The notes beneath the pieces were generated by a model. That model made no database searches, was not told the DNA's origin, and saw only the letters and a program-made list of their open reading frames with translations. Below are positions 1 to 7,871 of a DNA stretch of 40,087 nucleotides, piece after piece. The first letter of the stretch is position 1; each line of letters begins with the position of its first letter. Location: assembly GCA_964636325.1 (NCBI GenBank), contig CAZWRV010000057.1:1-40087 (forward strand), in the 5' to 3' direction. The position numbers and the translations under genes were made by a program. This stretch comes from CAZWRV01 sp964636325. Lineage in GTDB: Bacteria; Verrucomicrobiota; Lentisphaeria; Victivallales; GWF2-50-93.

Positions 1-23
1 GCGCCGGCCCGCCCTTTTCGTTT

Positions 24-49
24 TCAGGATTCCGGGGGCGGAATCCTGA
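24..49. other. Hairpin directly upstream of the first gene
   Basis: A perfect 10-bp inverted repeat (TCAGGATTCC at 24-33, GGAATCCTGA at 40-49) with a 6-nt G-rich loop ends two bases before the ATG at 52. It could be the terminator stem of a gene to the left, although no T-run follows, or a structure covering the start of the next gene, which has no clear Shine-Dalgarno sequence. Confidence 0.5.
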
Positions 50-51
50 AC

Positions 52-1497
52 ATGATCCATGGAATGAATAATTTCTTTATGCATCTCAAATTGCTGTTTT
101 CACGATTCTCTCTACTGCAATGGACCTTGTGGGCCTGCTTGGTTCCATTCTTCGTCCTAAGCTGGTTCGTTACTCCAGCGGCGGACGACTTCGCCTGCAC
201 GGTTCCGGCTGAAAGATGGCTGGGAGCCCAGATAGACAACTACATGACCTGGAACGGGCGATTCGTCTCCACATTTGTCCAGTATTCCGCCCCGCATATT
301 GGAGATTATCTTGAGATGTATCGGATATATCCGTTCCTCCTGCTTTCTTTTTCCCTGCTTGGAGCGTGGTCGATGTTTTCGGCGTTGCTGACACGGCGGC
401 TCTTCGCACGCGAGGGGCTGCTTCCAGCCCTCTGCCTTCTCTGCGCCTATATTTCCAGGATGGCCACGGTTTCGGAAGGATTTTACTGGCTCAGCGGAGC
501 GTGGACATACCAATTCGGGATCGCAACGGGATGGGGGCTCTTCGGGTTTCTCCAATGGGAACCGCAGAATACGTCGAAGCTGCGCGTGGCAGTGGTTTGC
601 GTGCTGGCAATCCTCTGTTCCGGCTGCAGCGAGGTTGTAGCGGCAATCAACATCTCTATACTCCTCTGCGGGGCGCTTGTGGCCTGGAAGTCCAAGGCCG
701 GAAACAGACGGCTCTGGGGACTTGCTTTTTTAATCGCCTTCGCGGCCGGCTTAGCCGTGGCGTTTGCGCCGGGGAACATGGTCAGGGCGGAAAACTTCCC
801 AGACAGGGGGAATTTCATGGCCTCTATGGATGGAACGGTGAGCGCAACGGGGTATCTTCTCGGCAGATGGCTGTCCGACCCGATGATTTGGAGCCTCGGC
901 TTCCTTGCGCTCACAATGATCCGCCCGCTCCGGCGCAGATATCCGGCCCTTTTGTCGGCAAGGCCAGCACATGGAATCTTGATTCTGTCCATCCTCGCCG
1001 GAGCGTTTCTGCTGTGCGTCTTCGCCCCGTTTTGGTCCACCGGGGCCGTGCCGATGGCCCGGGTTGCAAACGTTTACTACTGCCTTTTCCTAGTATGCGG
1101 CGGTACGGGCATAGTCTTGATAATTTCTGCGGTCCGTCCAAATATCCTGAAGAACAGGCTGTTCAACCGGGCGGTTATTCCCTTGGCCCAGGCGGTATTC
1201 ATTGCGTCGCTGCTGTTTTCCGGGTGGATTCCGGCAGCATTTCACGATCTGGTCATCGCACCGGACTACATGCGGCAGTGGCAGGCGCGATATCGGACGG
1301 TCGAGGATGAAATAGGCAGTGGGAATCTCGACCTGAAGCTGCCTCCTGTAAACTATCCTGCGTATCCGGCCACGATAGGATATTACGACATTTCCGTCAA
1401 TCCCGGCAACTGGCGCAACAGGGCCTTCGCATCGTATTTCGGCCTCAATTCCGTCGTGATTGAAATGCCGTCTGAAAATCCTCCGCGCCAGCAATAG
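52..1497 (+). CDS. Polytopic membrane protein, DUF6056-like
   Basis: This 481-residue protein is strongly hydrophobic, with about ten or more predicted membrane segments from residue 21 to 400. Its conserved-looking motifs resemble DUF6056 and GtrC-like glucosyltransferase-type membrane proteins: ADDF (44-47) after the first segment, WNGRF (67-71) and GFYWLSGAWTYQ (143-154). Proteins of this kind are thought to act at the cell surface in glycan or O-antigen decoration; the substrate is unknown. The last ~75 residues are hydrophilic and probably extracytoplasmic. The start at 52 lacks a good ribosome binding site, and in-frame ATGs at 64 and 79 are alternatives. It stands alone, converging on the ROK gene across a structured gap. 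The family call rests on motif memory. Confidence 0.7.
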   Translation: MIHGMNNFFMHLKLLFSRFSLLQWTLWACLVPFFVLSWFVTPAADDFACTVPAERWLGAQIDNYMTWNGRFVSTFVQYSAPHIGDYLEMYRIYPFLLLSFSLLGAWSMFSALLTRRLFAREGLLPALCLLCAYISRMATVSEGFYWLSGAWTYQFGIATGWGLFGFLQWEPQNTSKLRVAVVCVLAILCSGCSEVVAAINISILLCGALVAWKSKAGNRRLWGLAFLIAFAAGLAVAFAPGNMVRAENFPDRGNFMASMDGTVSATGYLLGRWLSDPMIWSLGFLALTMIRPLRRRYPALLSARPAHGILILSILAGAFLLCVFAPFWSTGAVPMARVANVYYCLFLVCGGTGIVLIISAVRPNILKNRLFNRAVIPLAQAVFIASLLFSGWIPAAFHDLVIAPDYMRQWQARYRTVEDEIGSGNLDLKLPPVNYPAYPATIGYYDISVNPGNWRNRAFASYFGLNSVVIEMPSENPPRQQ

Positions 1498-1548
1498 CGA
1501 AGTATCTGCCGGCTTACTTGTCGCGCCCGACGAAGGCGGAAGCCTGGT

Positions 1549-1585
1549 ATGAATTCAGCAAACTACGCCCTTTTGCTGAATTCAT
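1549..1585 (+). repeat. CTACGCCC hairpin repeat, copy 1
   Basis: A perfect 14-bp stem (ATGAATTCAGCAAA at 1549-1562, its complement at 1572-1585) encloses the 9-nt loop CTACGCCCT. Related hairpins with the same stem core and loop occur at 2876-2906 (reverse orientation) and 16220-16251. Confidence 0.8.
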
Positions 1586-1834
1586 CCTAATAGCCGCAGT
1601 TGGCCGCATTTGCCGTAGCTACTAGGCAGCAAAACGCAGCTGTGGTGACCACTGCAAGTTGAAGCTAACGAAGCAGATATGGCGAATGCGGCCAACCCTC
1701 CCGGGTTGAAAATATGCCGAAACTGGCTTTCACTCATTGGGTGAAAGCCTCTAAATATGTAAATGCCTTATTATGAAAGTGTTAATTTATAAAGCATATT
1801 TTCAACTGCGGCAATTAGGTTCATACGGTGACAG

Positions 1835-1887
1835 GTTATACTCCTTTAGGATGAAAAATGAAAAATTTCACGCTAAATGAGTATAAC
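1835..1887. terminator. Candidate hairpin terminator between convergent genes
   Basis: GTTATACTC (1835-1843) pairs perfectly with GAGTATAAC (1879-1887). The stem continues inward with TTTAG/CTAAA after one mismatch. It lies just beyond the ROK stop codon and downstream of the DUF6056-like gene, where a bidirectional terminator would sit. There is no clean T-run, so the role is inferred from position. Confidence 0.4.
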
Positions 1888-1895
1888 GCTTGCCA

Positions 1896-2834
1896 TTATC
1901 TCGAACTATCCTTCGCCTGCATTGCCACGACCAGGGCCGACAGCAACTGCAGGCGTTCCCCGAGAACTGCTTGCTGGAGCTTGCAAAGGCGTCTGGCATG
2001 CGGATGGACTTCCTTGTTGAAACGCGCGGCCACCTGGTCAAGCCAGGGCTTTCCTAGGTGGCGCGCCAGGCTGCCCAGCAGGATGACATCCGGGAAAAGC
2101 ATGTCGGCCAGGTTTGCGCAGACCTGACCGGTCGCCTCGGCATGGATGCGCAGAACTTCCTTCGCCCCGCTGTCCTCGGCCGCTGCGGCATCCGAAATCT
2201 CCCTCGGCGTCATTTCACGTCCGAGCTTCCAGCTCGCAAGAAGGCCAAGTCCGGTTCCGGAACAATATGCCTCGTTACTGCCGGCCTTGCCGAACGCCAC
2301 GGGGCCGTCGTCGGCGAATCTCGCATGGCCTATCTCGATGGAATGGCCGCCTGCGCCTCGGTAGATCTTTCCGTCGATGATTATTCCGGCGCCGAAGCCT
2401 GTGCCGCATGTGAGATATACGAGGCAGTGGCAGCCGGACCATCCGCCCCATGTATATTCGGCCATTGCGCATGCCGCCGCATCGTGTTCTACAAATACCG
2501 GCACTCCGAGTTCGCGCTCCAGGTGGGCCTTGAGGGGCAGATCGTTCCAGCCGGGCAGGTTGGGCGGCCCCAGCACGACCCCGTTCAAGGCGTCCAAGGG
2601 GCCGCCGATGGAAACTCCGGCCGCGGCATACGGCGGCGCTTCCTTGGCGTAATCCAGGAAGTCGGCGATCATCGCGCGCGGGCCTCGTTCGACCTTGGAA
2701 GGCCATTCCTTCCGGGCAAAGCATTCGCCGCGCCGGTTGCCCACAAGGGCGGAACATTTCGTGCCGCCTACGTCAAACCCGAGATATAGGGGGCCGTTAT
2801 CCGTACAGCGCTGCTTTGAAAAGACGCCTTCCAT
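1896..2834 (-). CDS. ROK family sugar kinase or ROK-type protein
   Basis: The 312-residue protein has the ROK phosphate-binding motif DVGGTK (21-26), a second glycine-rich stretch GVSIGGPL (73-80), the catalytic-type aspartate in EHDAAA (D118) and LTCGTGFGAG (141-150). Family members phosphorylate hexoses or N-acetylhexosamines in the cytoplasm. The E-I-G-H element is present (167-170), but the usual ROK zinc motif CxCGxxGCxE after it is missing, so this is a divergent member. There is no N-terminal helix-turn-helix, so a kinase is more likely than a repressor. It is separated by 149 nt from the next minus-strand gene and probably serves the same sugar pathway. The start has only a weak ribosome binding site. 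Confidence 0.85.
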   Translation of the reverse strand: MEGVFSKQRCTDNGPLYLGFDVGGTKCSALVGNRRGECFARKEWPSKVERGPRAMIADFLDYAKEAPPYAAAGVSIGGPLDALNGVVLGPPNLPGWNDLPLKAHLERELGVPVFVEHDAAACAMAEYTWGGWSGCHCLVYLTCGTGFGAGIIIDGKIYRGAGGHSIEIGHARFADDGPVAFGKAGSNEAYCSGTGLGLLASWKLGREMTPREISDAAAAEDSGAKEVLRIHAEATGQVCANLADMLFPDVILLGSLARHLGKPWLDQVAARFNKEVHPHARRLCKLQQAVLGERLQLLSALVVAMQAKDSSR

Positions 2835-2875
2835 TGTCCAGAGAACAGTGCTGGTTCATATGCTTAAACAGTATG

Positions 2876-2906
2876 AATTCAGCAGAAGGGAGTAGTATGC
2901 TGAATT
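2876..2906 (-). repeat. CTACGCCC hairpin repeat, copy 2 (reverse orientation)
   Basis: AATTCAGCA (2876-2884) pairs with TGCTGAATT (2898-2906) around a 13-nt loop containing AGGGAGTAG, close to the reverse complement of the loop of the copy at 1549. It lies 42 nt upstream of the ROK start. Confidence 0.7.
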
Positions 2907-2982
2907 AATAGTTTAAACATAGCTGCAGCATTTAACCTTGTCCACAAGCGTACGATAAACCTGGGTCAGGAAATCTGAAAAT

Positions 2983-3753
2983 TCAGCAGTCGCAGTCGGC
3001 CGGGATGAGTTGCGCCATGACTCCGCCGTCCACGGCGAGCTGAGTTCCGGTGATTCTGGATGCGGCGTCCGAGGCAAGGAATAGGACGGCATCGGCTATC
3101 TCGCGGCCGCTGGCTTCCCGTCCGAGCGGTATGTTCGCGCGCCGGCGTTCTTTCTCGGATGACAGCTTCTCCCAACGGTCGGTGTTGATGTAGCCGGCGA
3201 CGACGTTGTTGACGCGGATTCCCCAAGGGGCCAGTTCAAGGGCCATCGCCCGGGTGAGCGAGTCGATAGCGCCCTTGCTGGCGATGTAGGCTGTCCGCTT
3301 TTTGATGGCCCGGAGCGCGGTGTTCGAGCCGATATTGACGATTGCTCCGGATTTCTGCTCGAGCATCATCCTGGCCGCGCACTGCGAGCAGCGGTATGTT
3401 CCGTAGACGTTTATCCTGAAGACTTCGTCGAGGAGCGAGAGAGGGGTGTCGACCAGCGAATATCCGACGCCTTGGATAATGGCGTTGTTCACAAGCACGT
3501 CGAGCCGTCCGCATCCGGCCTTGATTTCTGCGAACATCGCATCGACCTGTTCCGGGACTGCGATATCCGCGACCGCTTCGACGACCTTTCCTCCATGAGC
3601 TTTCCGCAGCCTGTCCGCTTCGCGCCGGACTTCCTCCGGATTGCGCCCGTTGAGCAGGACGGCCGCGCCCTCGCTTGCGAATGCTTCGGCAATGGCGAGG
3701 CCGGTGTTGCGGTTGGCTCCGGTCACAAGAACGACTTTCTCCTTGAAACGCAT
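2983..3753 (-). CDS. Short-chain dehydrogenase/reductase (SDR)
   Basis: This 256-residue classical SDR is expected to oxidise or reduce a sugar or sugar-acid hydroxyl with NAD(P). The cofactor motif is TGANRNTG (11-18); the middle glycine of TGxxxGxG is replaced by N16. NNA follows at 89-91, the catalytic serine lies near 143 and YxxxK is Y156/K160. The start at 3753 is chosen because AAGGAGG lies 7 nt upstream; an in-frame ATG 7 nt earlier would sit on that site. It is the last gene of a tight minus-strand operon, 15 nt after the GalD-like gene, and probably acts on a galactonate- or glycoside-derived intermediate. Confidence 0.9.
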   Translation of the reverse strand: MRFKEKVVLVTGANRNTGLAIAEAFASEGAAVLLNGRNPEEVRREADRLRKAHGGKVVEAVADIAVPEQVDAMFAEIKAGCGRLDVLVNNAIIQGVGYSLVDTPLSLLDEVFRINVYGTYRCSQCAARMMLEQKSGAIVNIGSNTALRAIKKRTAYIASKGAIDSLTRAMALELAPWGIRVNNVVAGYINTDRWEKLSSEKERRRANIPLGREASGREIADAVLFLASDAASRITGTQLAVDGGVMAQLIPADCDC

Positions 3754-3768
3754 GGTTCATCCTCCTTC

Positions 3769-4938
3769 TTATTTATTTCCACACCATCCGCTTGCATTAT
3801 CAGGGCGGATCATGGTCAGGTTGCCGTTGTAGTGACGCAGGTTGTGCGGCTGGTATGGATGCTTTAGCAGTTCGTCCTCGACGATGTCGATGCCGAGTCC
3901 GGGCCTGTCGGGAATTCCCATCATTCCGTCGGAGAAGCTGACCTTCTCTGTGGTGAGCAGATGGCGGTATGGCACGTCGTTGGACATCGTCTCGAGCATG
4001 TGGAAGTTCGGCGTGCAGGCTGCGATCTGCAGAGTCGCCGCATTGGTTATCGCGCCGATCGGATTGTGGGGGCAGACCGGCAGGAAATGGCATTCGGCCA
4101 TCGCGGCGATCTTTCTGAGCTCGAGGATGCCTCCGCAGTGCGAGAGGTCGGGCTGGAGGTAGTCTGCCGCGCGCTTCGCCAGAAGTTCCCGGAAGTCCCA
4201 GCGCGTGTAGAGCCGCTCTCCGGCGGCGATTGGAATGTTGATCCGGCTTTTGACTTCCGCAAGACCGTCGAGGTCGCATGGCGGAAGCGGCTCCTCGAAC
4301 CATGTGATGTTGAACTTTTCCAGCGCCAGGCCGACGCGCACGGCGGTAGGGACGTCGAGCCGTCCATGACCTTCAATGAGCAGTTCGATTCCCGGGCCGA
4401 CCGCGTCGCGCACCGCCGCCACGCATTCCATCGCCATGCCGAACTCCGAAGAGCTCAGGCTCAGATATGCCGAGCCGAAAGGATCCCATTTGAGCGCCTT
4501 GAAGCCGAGCTTCACCGTAGCCTTCGCCTTGGCCGCGAAGTCCTCCGGCGTGCGCGAGCCGGCGAACCAGGCGTTCGCATAGCATGGAATGCTGTCGCGA
4601 ACTTTTCCGCCGAGAAGCTGGTAGACTGGAACTCCGAGAGCCTTCCCCTTGATGTCCCAGAGCGCCATCTCAACCCCGGAAAGCGCTGTCGTCAGCACAG
4701 GGCCGCCGCGCCAATATGCGTCGCGGTGATTCTGCCCCCAGAAGCTTTCGATGTTGTGCGGATCCTTCCCGACCAGATAGCGCTCAAGTTCGCGGACGGC
4801 CGCCTCGACGGCGAGCTCGCGGTGCTCCAGCGTCGCTTCGCCGACGCCGTAGATGTCTTCGTCGGTCATGACCTTCAGAACGACCCAGTTCGTCCGGTAC
4901 ACGTCGCAGATGAACGTCTTGATTGCGGTTACTTTCAT
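3769..4938 (-). CDS. Sugar-acid dehydratase, enolase superfamily (GalD-like)
   Basis: This 389-residue member of the mandelate racemase/muconate lactonizing group resembles D-galactonate dehydratases. Such enzymes remove water from an aldonic acid to give a 2-keto-3-deoxy acid. Visible active-site elements are KWDPFG (150-155), IEGHGR with metal ligand E189 and H191, WFEEP (E215/E216), AGER (E241), and PHNPIGA with the probable base H291. The first metal ligand is Glu rather than the Asp of classical GalD, so the substrate should not be fixed from homology. An AAAGGG site precedes the ATG. It sits mid-operon, 12 nt after the glycoside hydrolase and 15 nt before the SDR, which suggests hydrolysis, oxidation and dehydration of one glycoside. 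Confidence 0.87.
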   Translation of the reverse strand: MKVTAIKTFICDVYRTNWVVLKVMTDEDIYGVGEATLEHRELAVEAAVRELERYLVGKDPHNIESFWGQNHRDAYWRGGPVLTTALSGVEMALWDIKGKALGVPVYQLLGGKVRDSIPCYANAWFAGSRTPEDFAAKAKATVKLGFKALKWDPFGSAYLSLSSSEFGMAMECVAAVRDAVGPGIELLIEGHGRLDVPTAVRVGLALEKFNITWFEEPLPPCDLDGLAEVKSRINIPIAAGERLYTRWDFRELLAKRAADYLQPDLSHCGGILELRKIAAMAECHFLPVCPHNPIGAITNAATLQIAACTPNFHMLETMSNDVPYRHLLTTEKVSFSDGMMGIPDRPGLGIDIVEDELLKHPYQPHNLRHYNGNLTMIRPDNASGWCGNK

Positions 4939-4949
4939 ATACTTACCCT

Positions 4950-6434
4950 TTAATCCATTATTTGAACAATTGACCGGTCAGTCATAATCAACGGATCCGT
5001 GCTTACCGGAAGAGGCTTGAAATGCCTTACTCCCTCGGCGTTCGGATCGGGTTCCATCCAGCTCTCTCCGCAGGTCCTTTTGTCGAACCCGCAAGTCAGG
5101 GAGTAGACTTCCTGCGCGACAGGATCGACGAGGACAGGATTATCCAAACGGAGAGAGCAGTCCATCCAATATGTCATCTCGGCCTTCTTCACGTCCGGAT
5201 CGATCTCCAGCGAGTCCGGAATCCACCAGGCGTGCAGAGGTACGCCGTCTTTGACGAGGTTCGCGTGCCAGGTGGAGGTCTTGGTGGCCCTTGGGTCGTC
5301 GGTGTCATCAAGCACGCTCATGTGGGCTGCGGTCAGCCCGTCAGCCGGTTCGATGTTTCCGGCGAGCAGCGTGCATAGTGTCTGGAGTGCGCGGAAGGCC
5401 GGCTTCGGCGAACCGTCCTCGAGCCGGAGCAGTCCGTAATGGTATGTGCGTCTGTCCCCGGCGTAGTGCGCGAAGTCCGCCATATGGAAGTAGCTTGACA
5501 TCGCGGCGCCGTTGTGAAGCTCCAGGAGCGTCCGGCGGAGTAGCATCCTCGCCTGTATCTCCTCGCTTAGCTTCATCCTTGAAAGCGCGCCGGAATTGCC
5601 GTCCGCCGGAACTTTCGACTGGATTCCAGCCTCGCCCTGCCAGTAGCTCAGGGACGGCTTGTACTTGTTTAGAATATGCATGAGTGCGGCTATTTCCTGC
5701 GCACTATGCCTTTCCGGGACTGACTTGTACCCGTGATATGTGACGATGTCTATCAGTTCGTGCAGGCCAGCCCTCATGCAGTCCTCCAGGAACTTAAGGC
5801 TCCAGACGGTCATTCCCCAGGCGATGGCTCCGCCGATGAGCTTCGCGTCAGGATGCTCCTCGCGAAGCGGGACGGCGGTAAGCCTCACGAGGTCCACGTA
5901 GTCGGCAGCCCTGGGCTGGCACTTCCAGAAGCTCAGCAGATCCGGCTCGTTCCAGACTTCGTAATGTGTGACACGGTCACGGAAATGCCTGGCCAATGCG
6001 CGAACGTAGTTCTGCCAACCCCGGCGTTCCTCCCGGGTGTGAATCGGGGGAAACCCAACTCCGAACTCGTTGCATCCCTGGTAGTTTGGAGATATGCCTG
6101 CCGGTGAGACATCCATGTCTTTTGTGTAGACGGGATTGCCGTAGCTTATGCTGAGCCAGGGCTGGACTCCGCGCTCTATCAGCCTGTCGACGATTTCATC
6201 GAGCCAGGCGAAGTCGTAGCGTCCGGCCGTCTTTTCCGTCCGGGACCAGCCGGTCTGGACGCGCGCCCACTTGACCCCCAGGCTTTCCAATACCGGCCAC
6301 GCCTGGTTCGGATCCCACATAGAGCGGTCCAGGCATTCAAATCCGACACCGAGGCGCGACGATCCGATTTCCCCGCTGCCAAGAGTCTTCAGCCTGCCGA
6401 CATACTTCATTCCTTCGAAATCCTTGAACTCCAT
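4950..6434 (-). CDS. Glycoside hydrolase, clan GH-A (GH39/cellulase-like)
   Basis: This 494-residue protein has the (beta/alpha)8 signature of clan GH-A retaining hydrolases. YEVWNEPD places the acid/base at E163, and YWQGEAG places the likely nucleophile at E268. The N-terminal strand region (SLGVKWARVQTGW) and the segment around GYKSVP fit a GH39- or GH5-like TIM barrel, followed by a beta-rich C-terminal domain. No signal peptide is seen, so it probably works on an imported oligosaccharide. An AGAGGA ribosome binding site supports this start. It is the first gene of the minus-strand operon with the GalD-like and SDR genes and is divergent from the regulator at 6548. Exact family and substrate are uncertain. 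Confidence 0.8.
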   Translation of the reverse strand: MEFKDFEGMKYVGRLKTLGSGEIGSSRLGVGFECLDRSMWDPNQAWPVLESLGVKWARVQTGWSRTEKTAGRYDFAWLDEIVDRLIERGVQPWLSISYGNPVYTKDMDVSPAGISPNYQGCNEFGVGFPPIHTREERRGWQNYVRALARHFRDRVTHYEVWNEPDLLSFWKCQPRAADYVDLVRLTAVPLREEHPDAKLIGGAIAWGMTVWSLKFLEDCMRAGLHELIDIVTYHGYKSVPERHSAQEIAALMHILNKYKPSLSYWQGEAGIQSKVPADGNSGALSRMKLSEEIQARMLLRRTLLELHNGAAMSSYFHMADFAHYAGDRRTYHYGLLRLEDGSPKPAFRALQTLCTLLAGNIEPADGLTAAHMSVLDDTDDPRATKTSTWHANLVKDGVPLHAWWIPDSLEIDPDVKKAEMTYWMDCSLRLDNPVLVDPVAQEVYSLTCGFDKRTCGESWMEPDPNAEGVRHFKPLPVSTDPLIMTDRSIVQIMD

Positions 6435-6547
6435 ATCTCGAATCCTCTGTTGGAATTTATTCCGCTGTCATGACGATATGCTTGAATTCACTGCCAGGAA
6501 AGGCTAAAGTGGCCATTATCAACAATATTAATTGTATATATGGGACA
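6435..6547. promoter_or_regulatory. Divergent promoter region with small inverted repeat
   Basis: The region between the hydrolase start (6434) and the preferred regulator start (6548) is AT-rich, with tatatat-type stretches near 6530-6542. It contains ACAAT-N4-ATTGT (6522-6535), a plausible operator half-site pair. XylR/AraC hybrid regulators commonly act on such divergent regions; the operator call is inference. Confidence 0.4.
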
Positions 6548-7738
6548 ATGCGCAAGATAATCAAAGGCGACGGAGATCCGGTGGACGTTGACGTGTTCAT
6601 CGGCGGCGCGCCGCTGCTCGAGGTGAAGCTCTGCCAGGGGCTTGTGGAGTTCGGACAGAGGCATCCTCGATGGCGGTTCACGATGCGCGGCTCGAACTTC
6701 CGCTACAAGGGAGGCTGGCTAGAGAAGCATCATCTGTCGGGCGTGCTCGTGCTGATAGACTCCAAGCCGGTATCCCACGCCCTAGACTCGGCCGGAATAC
6801 CGTGGGTCCATCTTCTGCCGGGCCGCCCGGTGAAGCAGCCTAATGTCGGCGTAGACGACCGCGCCATCGGACGCCTGGGCGCCGAATTCTTCATGCAGAA
6901 GGGCTTCATGCGCTGCGGGTTCTGCGGCGTAGGAAACTTCTGGAGCACGGAGCGTGCGGCGGGATTCCGTTCGCGTCTCGCAGACGCAGGCAGGGATAGC
7001 GCCTTCATCGACATACCGTTCGAGCTCGGCCTTGACTGGGGGTTCCCCCCGGGCACGGAAAGGCGCCTGAGACGCTGGGTCGCAGGGCTTGGCCGCGGTA
7101 CGGCCTTGATGGCCGCCCACGACGCCTTGGCCAACAGGCTGGTGGACATATGCATAAGGGAAGGCCTGCGGATTCCGCAGGACATTGTCGTTCTCGGCGT
7201 CGGCAACCATGACCTCCTGTGCAAGATAAGCCCTGTGCCGATTTCAAGCGTAGACACGGCCGTCTCCAAAGTCGCGGTCCATGGAGCGATGATGCTGGAA
7301 ACTATGATATTAGGAAAAGAGCCCGGTCCGTCCCCCCTGATAAGTCCGGCCGGAATAGAGGAGCGACGCTCCACCGAGGTCGTCGCCTATGGCGACGATC
7401 TTGTTGCTAGAGCAGTGTCTCACATACGTGACCATGCCTGCGGACGGATGACCGTCGACAATCTGTCGAAGATGTTTTCAGTATCTCGGCGAACACTTCT
7501 CCGCCGCTTCAAAAAATACGTCGGACATTCGATGGAGAAGGAGATCGCCCTTGCCCGCCTCAGGCATGCGAAGGACATGATTTCCAGGACAAGCATGCCC
7601 CTTTCAGAGATCGCATACGCCTGCGGCTACACTGATCTTCCGCACATGTGTCGCCGCTTCCGCGCCGCCCTCGGCCGAAGCCCGAAGGACTTCAAGGAAA
7701 CACCTCTATCAAGCCCGTTTCAACTTAATAATTCATGA
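6548..7738 (+). CDS. XylR-like regulator: LacI-type sensor fused to AraC HTH
   Basis: The 396-residue protein has a periplasmic-binding-protein-like sugar sensor (about residues 14-270), followed by an AraC/XylS double helix-turn-helix from about 285. The HTH region includes SVSRRTLLRRFKKYVG and the C-terminal YACGYTDLPHMCRRFR. This is the architecture of XylR, which binds a sugar and activates catabolic genes. An ATG at 6470 extends the frame by 26 residues. I prefer 6548 because the sensor's first strand (VDVFIGG) then lies at the normal distance from the N terminus, and the divergent promoters have 113 nt rather than 35. It probably controls the hydrolase operon and the GH94 gene. Confidence 0.85.
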   Translation: MRKIIKGDGDPVDVDVFIGGAPLLEVKLCQGLVEFGQRHPRWRFTMRGSNFRYKGGWLEKHHLSGVLVLIDSKPVSHALDSAGIPWVHLLPGRPVKQPNVGVDDRAIGRLGAEFFMQKGFMRCGFCGVGNFWSTERAAGFRSRLADAGRDSAFIDIPFELGLDWGFPPGTERRLRRWVAGLGRGTALMAAHDALANRLVDICIREGLRIPQDIVVLGVGNHDLLCKISPVPISSVDTAVSKVAVHGAMMLETMILGKEPGPSPLISPAGIEERRSTEVVAYGDDLVARAVSHIRDHACGRMTVDNLSKMFSVSRRTLLRRFKKYVGHSMEKEIALARLRHAKDMISRTSMPLSEIAYACGYTDLPHMCRRFRAALGRSPKDFKETPLSSPFQLNNS

Positions 7739-7871
7739 ACTTTGTTTCGGCAATTGGAATTTGCTTCGGATTTGGAATTTTAAGCATAGACAATAAGATA
7801 AGTCAAGTCGTGCCGAAAAGGCTGTTGTTGCATGGCATAAGGATTTTGGTTGAAGTGTTGGAGGTTTGCAT

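Larger units (their letters stand above)
1498..1895. other. 398-nt gap packed with inverted repeats, no gene seen
   Basis: This gap between two convergent genes holds no convincing coding frame. It contains at least five inverted repeats: 1549-1562/1572-1585, 1593-1602/1803-1812, 1600-1614/1681-1695, 1725-1733/1741-1749 and 1705-1717/1794-1806, plus the terminal hairpin 1835-1887. Some pairings share bases, so they exclude each other in part. It is either a structured RNA, a degenerate MITE-like element, or stacked hairpin repeats. Confidence 0.6.

Noticed and set aside
366..1310. Long alternative plus-strand frame inside the DUF6056-like gene
   Set aside because: It is a shadow frame rich in Arg, Gly and Pro, without a start signal, and fully overlaps a protein with clear membrane segments.
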